Shown here: positions 6,172 to 11,710 of the stretch, piece after piece | Numbering within the stretch: position 1 is the first letter of the stretch | How the letters are laid out: every line of letters starts with the position of its first letter | NCBI GenBank assembly: GCA_964439745.1 | Contig: CAYTQK010000082.1 | Coordinates: 1 to 11,710, forward strand | Source of the DNA: CAYTQK01 sp964439745 | Lineage (GTDB): Bacteria > Desulfobacterota > Desulfobacteria > Desulfobacterales > Desulfosudaceae | Direction of reading: 5' to 3' | DNA: 11,710 nt | Made by a program: the position numbers and the translations under genes | Notes under the pieces: model-generated | Database searches by the model: none | The model's input: only the letters and a program-made list of their open reading frames with translations | What the model was told of the DNA's origin: nothing

Positions 6172-8082
6172 TTGGAACAATTGATTCTCGGTACTGCCGG
6201 ACACATTGATCACGGCAAGTCCAGTTTGGTCAAACTTTTGACCGGGGTGGATCCGGACCGGCTCAAGGAAGAAAAAACCCGGGGCATTACCATTGAACTG
6301 GGGTTTGCTTCCCTGATGCTGCCGGATGGTCAACTGCTGGGCATTGTCGATGTACCGGGCCATGAAAAATTCGTCAAAAACATGGTGGCCGGCGCCGCCG
6401 GCATCGACCTGGTCGCCATGGTTATCGCTGCCGACGAAGGGGTCATGCCCCAGACCCGGGAGCACATGGAAATCTGTACCCTGCTGGGAATCAAGCACGG
6501 CCTGGTGGTACTGACCAAAATCGACCTGGTTGACGAAGAACTGCTGGAACTGGTCACCGAGGATGTTCTCGATTTTACCCGCGGCACCTTTCTGGAACAG
6601 GCGCCGATCCTGCCCGTTTCCACGGTAACCGGCGAAGGCACGGAAAAATTCGCGCCGGCCGTGGCCGCCCTTGCGGCCGACATCCCTCCCCGCCGGCAGA
6701 CCGGATTTTTCCGGCTTCCCGTTGATCGCGTATTTTCCATGAAGGGATTTGGGACCGTCATTACCGGCACCCTGATTTCCGGCCAGGTCCGCACCGGCGA
6801 CACTGTGTCCGTCTATCCCGGCGGCGGCAAAGCCAGGGTCCGCGGACTGCAGGTTCACAACCGCGGCGTGGAAGAGGCGGTCTCCGGCATGCGCACGGCC
6901 GTCAACTTCCAGGGCGTGGAAAAGGCGGAGATATCCCGGGGGGACGTTCTCAGCACGCCCGGCGCCCTTATCCCCGGCTACATGCTGGACGTCCACTTTC
7001 AGTACCTGGCCAGCAACGACAAGCCCGTAAAAAACCGGACCCGGGTCCGTGTGCATACCGGCACCAGCGAGGTGTCCGCCCATCTTATTCTCCTGGACCG
7101 GGATATCATTGAGCCCGGCCAGTCGGCCCCGGTGCAGCTGCGCCTGGAAGCCCCGCTGGTCTGCGTCAGGGACGACCGCCTGGTGGTTCGCCGTTTTTCT
7201 CCGGCCCGGACCATCGGCGGCGGCAAAATCCTGAATCCGATCCCGCCCAAGCATCGCCGCCACCGTCCCGAGCTGGTCCAATCCATCCTGGCCCTGGAAG
7301 AAGCCCCGCTGGAAGAAGTGGTGCTTTTTCACTGCCAGCAGGCCCAGGCCCGGGGTGTCTCTTTGACGATGCTGCGGGTGATGACCAACACCCCGGAAAA
7401 ACAGCTTGAAAAGGCCCTGGACGCCCTGCTGTCTTCGCGGCGGCTGATCCTGGCCGACAAGGATAAGCGCCTTTACCTGCATGCGGACGTCATTGCCGCG
7501 GTGGCCGAAACGGCCCGGGCGACACTGGCCCGGTTCCACGAAAACCAGCCCCTGAAAAAAGGGATGCCCCGCCAGGAACTGAAGTCCCGGATTGAAAAGG
7601 AGGCCGGCGGCCGTGTCTTTGAACTGGTTTTTCAGCGCTTGTCCAAGGCCGGCGAGCTGGTTCAGGAAGACGGCCAGGTGCGCCTGGCCGGCCATACGGT
7701 TTCCCTGGGGCAGGACCACTCGGACCTGCGCCGCCAAATCGTGGCAATTTACCAGGACAGCGGCCTGTCGCCGCCCCTCTTCAAGGAATTGAAAAAAAAC
7801 CTGGGCCAGAGCGATGACCGGGCCGTGAAAGACGTGCTGCAGCTGCTGACCGAGGAAGGAACCCTGGTCAAGGTCAAAGAGGACCTCTATTTTTCCGCCG
7901 CGGCCATTGAACAGCTGGCGGCGCAGCTGACCGCTTTTCTGCGGGAACACCAGGAAATCACCACGCCCCAGTTCAAGAAAATGACAAAAACGTCGAGAAA
8001 GTATACAATCCCCTTGATCGAGTATTTTGATACCAGTAAACTGACCATTCGTATCGGAGACATCAGAAAGCTGAGACAGTAG
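6172..8082 (+). CDS. selB: Selenocysteine-specific translation elongation factor SelB
   Basis: A 636-residue GTPase that binds Sec-tRNA(Sec) and the SECIS hairpin and delivers Sec to UGA codons on the ribosome. The TTG at 6172 gives the family-typical N-terminus (M)EQLILGTAGHIDHGKSS. AGGA at 6161-6164 lies 7 nt before it, and the longer upstream reading frame has no family resemblance. G-motifs: G1 GHIDHGKS (10-17), switch I RGITIELGF with T40, G3 DVPGHE (60-65) and G4 TKID (115-118). EF-Tu-like beta-barrel domains follow (RLPVDRVFSMKGFGTVITGT ...). The C-terminal third is a winged-helix array; its last unit (MTKTSRKYTIPLIEYFDTSKLT ... IGDIRKL) matches the SECIS-binding winged helix of SelB. 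The gene lies two genes downstream of the UGA-containing Fe-S gene. No selA, selD or selC is visible, so these must be elsewhere. Confidence 0.97.
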   Translation: MEQLILGTAGHIDHGKSSLVKLLTGVDPDRLKEEKTRGITIELGFASLMLPDGQLLGIVDVPGHEKFVKNMVAGAAGIDLVAMVIAADEGVMPQTREHMEICTLLGIKHGLVVLTKIDLVDEELLELVTEDVLDFTRGTFLEQAPILPVSTVTGEGTEKFAPAVAALAADIPPRRQTGFFRLPVDRVFSMKGFGTVITGTLISGQVRTGDTVSVYPGGGKARVRGLQVHNRGVEEAVSGMRTAVNFQGVEKAEISRGDVLSTPGALIPGYMLDVHFQYLASNDKPVKNRTRVRVHTGTSEVSAHLILLDRDIIEPGQSAPVQLRLEAPLVCVRDDRLVVRRFSPARTIGGGKILNPIPPKHRRHRPELVQSILALEEAPLEEVVLFHCQQAQARGVSLTMLRVMTNTPEKQLEKALDALLSSRRLILADKDKRLYLHADVIAAVAETARATLARFHENQPLKKGMPRQELKSRIEKEAGGRVFELVFQRLSKAGELVQEDGQVRLAGHTVSLGQDHSDLRRQIVAIYQDSGLSPPLFKELKKNLGQSDDRAVKDVLQLLTEEGTLVKVKEDLYFSAAAIEQLAAQLTAFLREHQEITTPQFKKMTKTSRKYTIPLIEYFDTSKLTIRIGDIRKLRQ

Positions 8083-8137
8083 CCCGGATATTTCATCATG
8101 AATCGAACGTTCCATTTTTTCACAACTGTCCAATTAA

Positions 8138-8270
8138 GATGTACTCGTAAAAAGTCGAGATTTTCCTTATCGCGTCACCCCGGCCTCCGCCGGGGTCCAG
8201 TAAAATCAAATAGTTCTGGATTCCGGCCTTCGCCGGAATGACGATGTAAAGACTTTTTACGAAGCCGTCA
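8138..8270. mobile_element. Palindromic MITE-like dispersed repeat
   Basis: Perfect 12-bp terminal inverted repeats, TCGTAAAAAGTC (8145-8156) and GACTTTTTACGA (8251-8262), enclose two GC-rich hairpins. The first is CCCCGGC/GCCGGGG (8178-8184 and 8189-8195, loop CTCC). The second is ATTCCGGC/GCCGGAAT (8220-8227 and 8232-8239, loop CTTC). The outer flanks (8138-8144 and 8263-8270) continue with partial symmetry. It has no coding capacity. From memory, repeats with these ends are frequent in Desulfobacterales genomes. It fills the gap between selB and the DUF2333 gene. Confidence 0.72.
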
Positions 8271-8313
8271 ATTTATAAAATATTCCGGAAAGGTAACAGG
8301 GAGAATGATGATC

Positions 8314-9441
8314 ATGAGCAAAAACAACCTGGATTCCGCTTCCTCTGACCGGGAATATACCCTGTTCGCGTGGTGGCGTATCGCGGCGGCGCTGATCGGT
8401 GCCGCCGCCGTAATCTGGATCATCACCGTTCTGGCGGGCTTTTTTTCCCCTTCTTCGCCTGCGGCCCCGCACCAGCAGCAGCCGCCTTCGGCTGCCGAAA
8501 CCATGGCCGCCCCGGACAAGACAAACACGGAAACCGAGAAGCTGGACGGTCGGCCGCAAACGGAGCCGGATCACGCCCCCGCTGATGCGGCGGCGGAGGA
8601 GGATAAATCCGAATCAACACCCGCCTCAGCGGAACCGTCCGCCAGCGATAGCAGCGAACCAGGCCCGCCGAAAAAAACCCGGAACGAGAATGTTGCCGGG
8701 CTGACTTTCACCACCGCCTTGGTCAAACCGCTGCGTTATGAACTGGAGGAACGCTTCTGGGGCTGGCGGCCCAATGATCTGATACAATTTACCGATAATG
8801 TCAATTCCATGCAGCTGGGAATCCTGGAGGTGACCCGGCGGGCCACGGTCAGCCTGGCGGAACGGATCTCCCGCACCGGTTCCACCGCCGAGCTGGACCC
8901 TGACCTGGAATCGGCCATGAACTGCTTGATGGTCAAGGCGGACAGTTTCTGGTTCCCTTCGGCCGAAAGAATGTACGCCGAGAGTCTGCGGGAAATTGAA
9001 AAATACGGCCACCGCCTGACCGCGGGACAGGCCAATTTCTATACCCGGACGGACAACCTCATCCCGCTGATTAAATCCTTCACCGACCTGCTGGGCAGTT
9101 GTGACGAAAACCTGGTCAAGCAGAAGGAAAAAGACGGCCAGCCGGTCAGCACCTTTGCCGCGGACAACTATTTTTATTATGCCAAGGGCGTGGCCGGCGC
9201 CATGGTGCCCATCCTGGAAGCCGTGGACGAAGACTTTCACGATATCCTGGTCACCCGGGGCGGGGCGGAGATCCTGCATCGCGCCATTCACGCCTGTCAG
9301 GTATCGGCCTCGCTGGACCCCTTGATCGTTCTGGAAAGTGACCTGAGCAGCCTGTTGGCCAATCACCGCGCCAACATGGCGGCCCACATCAGTCATGCCC
9401 GCTTCTACCTGGATGTACTGGCCAATACCCTGTCGACCTGA
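8314..9441 (+). CDS. DUF2333-type membrane-anchored protein
   Basis: A 375-residue protein of unknown function. The start at 8314 is chosen over ATGs at 8305 and 8308 because AGGGAG (8298-8303) is 10 nt before it. One membrane segment (about 21-44, IAAALIGAAAVIWIITVLAGFF) is followed by a low-complexity linker rich in Pro, Ala and acidic residues (about 45-125). A conserved-looking C-terminal domain follows, with phrases I associate with DUF2333: GWRPNDLIQFTDNVNSMQLG, ILEVTRRATVSLAERISRTGS, WFPSAERMY and NFYTRTDNLIPL. The layout suggests an inner-membrane anchor with the domain outside the cytoplasm; orientation was not computed. It is followed 75 bp later by a secreted protein gene in the same direction. 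It does not resemble a known enzyme. Confidence 0.78.
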   Translation: MSKNNLDSASSDREYTLFAWWRIAAALIGAAAVIWIITVLAGFFSPSSPAAPHQQQPPSAAETMAAPDKTNTETEKLDGRPQTEPDHAPADAAAEEDKSESTPASAEPSASDSSEPGPPKKTRNENVAGLTFTTALVKPLRYELEERFWGWRPNDLIQFTDNVNSMQLGILEVTRRATVSLAERISRTGSTAELDPDLESAMNCLMVKADSFWFPSAERMYAESLREIEKYGHRLTAGQANFYTRTDNLIPLIKSFTDLLGSCDENLVKQKEKDGQPVSTFAADNYFYYAKGVAGAMVPILEAVDEDFHDILVTRGGAEILHRAIHACQVSASLDPLIVLESDLSSLLANHRANMAAHISHARFYLDVLANTLST

Positions 9442-9450
9442 TTCGACAGG
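9429..9450 (+). other. Perfect hairpin spanning the DUF2333 stop codon
   Basis: CCTGTCGA (9429-9436) and TCGACAGG (9443-9450) form an 8-bp perfect stem with the loop CCTGAT, which contains the TGA stop codon (9439-9441). No T-run follows, so it is not a standard terminator. Confidence 0.4.
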
Positions 9451-9468
9451 ATTCAGCACGATAACAAC

Positions 9469-9488
9469 CCCGGCCAAGCAAAGCCGGG
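9469..9488 (+). other. Leader hairpin before the chalcone-isomerase-like gene
   Basis: CCCGGC (9469-9474) and GCCGGG (9483-9488) form a 6-bp stem with an 8-nt loop. It lies 13 nt before the GGGAGGAGG ribosome binding site and has no T-run. It could be an mRNA-processing or stability element between the two genes. Confidence 0.35.
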
Positions 9489-9516
9489 ACAAACAGCAAA
9501 AGGGAGGAGGAGGTTC

Positions 9517-10104
9517 ATGGTAAAAAAATTCGCGATCGGTTTAATGATGGTGTTGCTGATGGCCCCGATAGCCGGCGCCGTGGAAGTGGGCGGCGCCACC
9601 CTGCCGGACACGGTCACCTTGAAAGGCCAGGAACTGGTGCTTAACGGTGCCGGCATCCGGGAAAAATATGTTATCGGCGTGGATGTTTACGCGGCCGGCC
9701 TTTACTTGAAGGAAAAATGCACGGACGCTGACAAAATCATCAACGCCAACGAACCCATGCTGCTGAAAATCAAAATCCTGACGGGACTGGTGAGTTCGGA
9801 AAAATTCAAGGAACATACCCTGAAGGGATTTGAAGAATCCACCGGCGGCAATACCGCGCCCATCAAGGACGAAATCAATTTTTTCATGAAGGCCTTTGCC
9901 AAGGAGATCAACAAGGGCGACCTGTTTGATATTTCGTATATGCCGGGTCAGGGCATCAAGGTTTTCAAAAACAACAAACCGGAACCGGAAGTCGTGGTCA
10001 CAGAAGGGGGCATGACCTTGAAAAGCGCCCTGTTCGGCATCTGGATCGGCGAACGCACCGAAAAACGTCCGCAGGAACTGGCCGCGGACTTGCTGGGAAA
10101 ATAG
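9517..10104 (+). CDS. Secreted chalcone-isomerase-like domain protein
   Basis: A 195-residue protein with a clear Sec signal peptide (MVKKFAIGLMMVLLMAPIAGA, probable cleavage after A21). The mature part begins VEVGGATLPDTVTLKGQELVLNGAG and continues IREKYVIGVDVYAAGLYLKE. This is the pattern of the bacterial chalcone-isomerase-like domain (Chalcone_3 type), a periplasmic fold that in bacteria has no established flavonoid chemistry and is thought to bind small molecules or fatty acids. The late GGMTLKSALFGIWIGE segment also fits. A strong purine-rich site, GGGAGGAGG (about 9502-9510), precedes the ATG by 6 nt. It is probably cotranscribed with the DUF2333 gene and ends at a terminator. Confidence 0.85.
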   Translation: MVKKFAIGLMMVLLMAPIAGAVEVGGATLPDTVTLKGQELVLNGAGIREKYVIGVDVYAAGLYLKEKCTDADKIINANEPMLLKIKILTGLVSSEKFKEHTLKGFEESTGGNTAPIKDEINFFMKAFAKEINKGDLFDISYMPGQGIKVFKNNKPEPEVVVTEGGMTLKSALFGIWIGERTEKRPQELAADLLGK

Positions 10105-10134
10105 CATTCCGGTCGGCCGACCATTGCTCTATTG

Positions 10135-10172
10135 AGCCCGTTCTTCTCTCCGGAAAGAGCGGGCTTGTTTTT
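10135..10172 (+). terminator. Rho-independent terminator between convergent genes
   Basis: AGCCCG (10135-10140) and CGGGCT (10160-10165) form the outer stem, with CTCT and AGAG pairing inside. The T-rich tail TTGTTTTT runs to 10172. It terminates the chalcone-isomerase-like transcript just before the convergent response regulator gene. On the minus strand no T-run follows the stem, so it works mainly in the plus direction. Confidence 0.75.
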
Positions 10173-10183
10173 ATCTGCGAGCC

Positions 10184-10561
10184 TCATCGGTTTTCGAGCC
10201 GGTCAAAAGCGCCTTCAATGGCCTGCCGGAGAATCCGGGAGCCGGCCGGCTTTTTCAGATATCCGTCAAATCCGCAGGCTTCCAGCTTCTTTGCCTCAAA
10301 CGAGGCGATGTAACCGGACAGGGCGTAAACAATGACCTGGGCGTTTTTTTGCTTGATGTGCCGGCACAGTTCCAGGCCATCCATGCCCGGCATACTCAAA
10401 TCGGTGATGATCAGGGGAAATTCCTCTGCGGCCAGCAGGCGCAGGGCCGCCCCGGCCGAGTCGGCGGTTTTTACGGCAAACCCCAGCTTGGGAATAAACC
10501 GGCGCATGATTTCCCGCTGGGACTCATCATCGTCAACAAAAAGTATTTTTCTTTCCACCAT
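10184..10561 (-). CDS. Stand-alone response regulator receiver domain
   Basis: A 125-residue CheY-like protein with a receiver domain only. The acidic pocket is D10-D11 in ILFVDDDES and the phosphoacceptor is D54 in IITDLSMPGMDG. The switch Thr/Ser is S82 in YALSG, and the conserved lysine is K104 in YLKKP. No output domain is present, so it acts by protein contact or as part of a phosphorelay. AGGAGT (minus strand, 10578 to 10573) lies 11 nt before the ATG. The gene follows the GAPDH-like gene after 69 bp in the same direction and may be cotranscribed with it. No partner histidine kinase is in the window. Confidence 0.93.
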   Translation of the reverse strand: MVERKILFVDDDESQREIMRRFIPKLGFAVKTADSAGAALRLLAAEEFPLIITDLSMPGMDGLELCRHIKQKNAQVIVYALSGYIASFEAKKLEACGFDGYLKKPAGSRILRQAIEGAFDRLENR

Positions 10562-10630
10562 CAGCCGATCATACTCCTGGCCCGGTCATGGCCGCCGGAA
10601 TCGCCGCTCATTTCGGTTCGCTTATCCGGA

Positions 10631-11710
10631 TCAACTCATCAACGATTCGGCCACCGAGACACACCGGTCGCCCACCATATTGACATACCCGCCCATTTCC
10701 ATGTCATACCACCCGAAAATCACCCGCTGGGTAACCGGCCCCCGGAGACCGGTGTCCGGCAGGGAGGAGAGGACCGCCTCGGTCAGTCCCGGCACCTGCT
10801 CCAGGTCGATGGCCACCTCGGCCGTCCGGGTATGGGTTTCGCTTCCCTCGATAATGGCCGCGGCCCGGGGAAAGCCGATAATATCGGCCGATACGTTCTG
10901 GTGATCCGTATACCGCAGATAGTCATTGGGCGCCTCTGCCGCCGTCTGCCGGTAAATATTATTGATGACCTCCCGGCTGACCGGGTCACCGGAAAGTTCT
11001 TCCTGGAGATTCAGTACCAGGATAATCAATGATCCAGTGGAGTTGGGGATGCGGACCGATTCCGCGTTGAAACCGATCTTGGCCATTTCCGGAATGACCA
11101 GCCGCAAAGCCTTGGCCGCGCCAGTGGTGGTCAGAATGATGTTATTGAAAACGCTGCGGTTCTTGCGCAGGTCGGTTTTGCCCGACTGGGGCAGCTTATC
11201 CAGCACATTCTGGCTGGCCGTGGCGGCATGTACCGTGGCCATGGACGCCGACAGAATTTTCTTGTACCCGAAATGATCCAGCACCGGTTTGATCATGTGG
11301 GCCAGACAGGTGGTGGTGCAGGAGGCGTTGGAAATGATGCGGTGCCGGCGGGGATCATAGTCGTGTTCGTTGATACCCATGACAGTGGTGACGGCGTCTG
11401 CCGGCATACCCGCCTGCTGGTCCTTGATCTTGAACGGCGCCGAAACCACGACCTTTTCGGCACCCGATTCCAGGTGCCCCCGGGCGGCGCCCTTGGAATG
11501 GTCGGCCGGCAGGCTGGGATCAAGGAAATTACCGGTGGTATCCACCACCAGCCGCACCCCGTAGTCCCCCCAGCCAATCCGGGCGGGATCCCGGTCGGAC
11601 CGCAGAAAGGTCACCCGCACCCCGTCGATCATCATGGTTCCACTGGTTTCATCAAGGTCGGAAATTACGTGGTCCGCCTTGTGACCGTACAGATAGTGAC
11701 GCAGATGACC
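10631..11710 (-). CDS. Type I GAPDH-like dehydrogenase, N-terminus outside the window
   Basis: The frame is open to the right edge (HLRHYLYGHKADHVISDLDE is readable before the internal Met at 11635), so the N-terminal NAD-binding start is missing. The catalytic cysteine is in SNASCTTTCLAHM (Cys codon 11318-11320) and the histidine in ATVHAATASQ. The family segments NNIILTTTGAAKAL, VRIPNSTGSLI and GWYDMEMGGYVNM follow. GAPDH oxidises glyceraldehyde-3-phosphate with NAD(P) and phosphate. Two usual positions differ: the common TTNC is TTTC, and the common YDNE is YDME, which removes an Asn that normally contacts nicotinamide. The enzyme may be a divergent or repurposed GAPDH, or belong to the SGSL-type subgroup; the catalytic Cys-His pair is present. 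It probably heads a unit with the response regulator. Confidence 0.9.
   Translation of the reverse strand, partial: GHLRHYLYGHKADHVISDLDETSGTMMIDGVRVTFLRSDRDPARIGWGDYGVRLVVDTTGNFLDPSLPADHSKGAARGHLESGAEKVVVSAPFKIKDQQAGMPADAVTTVMGINEHDYDPRRHRIISNASCTTTCLAHMIKPVLDHFGYKKILSASMATVHAATASQNVLDKLPQSGKTDLRKNRSVFNNIILTTTGAAKALRLVIPEMAKIGFNAESVRIPNSTGSLIILVLNLQEELSGDPVSREVINNIYRQTAAEAPNDYLRYTDHQNVSADIIGFPRAAAIIEGSETHTRTAEVAIDLEQVPGLTEAVLSSLPDTGLRGPVTQRVIFGWYDMEMGGYVNMVGDRCVSVAESLMS

Noticed and set aside
9439..9516. Possible second readthrough TGA joining the DUF2333 gene to the chalcone-isomerase-like gene, since the frame stays open to 9517.
   Set aside because: The downstream gene has a strong ribosome binding site and a clear signal peptide, the hairpin there lacks a suitable SECIS position, and the 25 linking codons look like noncoding spacer.
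10111..10122. 12-bp palindrome GGTCGGCCGACC after the chalcone-isomerase-like gene.
   Set aside because: Short GC palindromes are expected by chance in this composition, and the real terminator lies just downstream.
10184..10186. TGA stop of the response regulator as a possible Sec codon.
   Set aside because: The receiver domain is complete at its normal length and the following codons have no redox motif or family match.

Overview
The window is GC-rich and densely coded. Its content points to a sulfate-reducing or related member of the Desulfobacterota (Desulfobacterales-like). The evidence is a DsrK/HdrD-type iron-sulfur oxidoreductase, a SelB-based selenocysteine system, a phasin/UbiB pair, and a palindromic dispersed repeat with TCGTAAAAAGTC ends of a kind I associate with this group. 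The assignment is inference, because no marker gene is present. Layout, left to right: (1) the 3' end of a GAF-GGDEF diguanylate cyclase (3-842). (2) A likely operon of a small phasin-like coiled-coil protein (999-1304), an ABC1/UbiB-family kinase (1338-3035) and a chemoreceptor with no periplasmic sensor domain (3057-4307). (3) A separately promoted gene at 4490-5812 interrupted in frame by TGA at 5219-5221. I read it as one 440-residue selenoprotein, and it ends at a strong terminator. (4) A promoter, a 58-residue membrane protein (5985-6161) and selB, the selenocysteine-specific elongation factor (6172-8082). (5) A MITE-like palindromic repeat (about 8138-8270). (6) A DUF2333-type membrane-anchored protein (8314-9441) and a secreted chalcone-isomerase-like protein (9517-10104), followed by a terminator. 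(7) On the minus strand, a type I GAPDH-like enzyme truncated by the window edge (10631-11710), then a stand-alone response regulator receiver (10184-10561). 

The main result is the selenoprotein. A routine gene caller would split it into two unrelated-looking ORFs (about 249 and 128 residues). The frame is open on both sides of the TGA. The N-terminal part has two 4Fe-4S motifs, and the C-terminal part has a complete CCG non-cubane cluster motif (C-X39-CC-X37-CXXC). The TGA falls where relatives have the Cys of an E-C-G-H motif. A hairpin with a GGTCC loop sits 22 nt downstream and meets the published bacterial SECIS rules. selB, needed to decode it, is the second gene downstream. Together this is strong sequence evidence for selenocysteine at residue 244 of a DsrK/HdrD-like electron-transfer protein. 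Selenoproteins in the broad Fe-S oxidoreductase class have been described in deltaproteobacteria, as far as I recall. What merits attention is this family, this position, and its pairing with selB. No selA, selD or tRNA-Sec was seen in the window.
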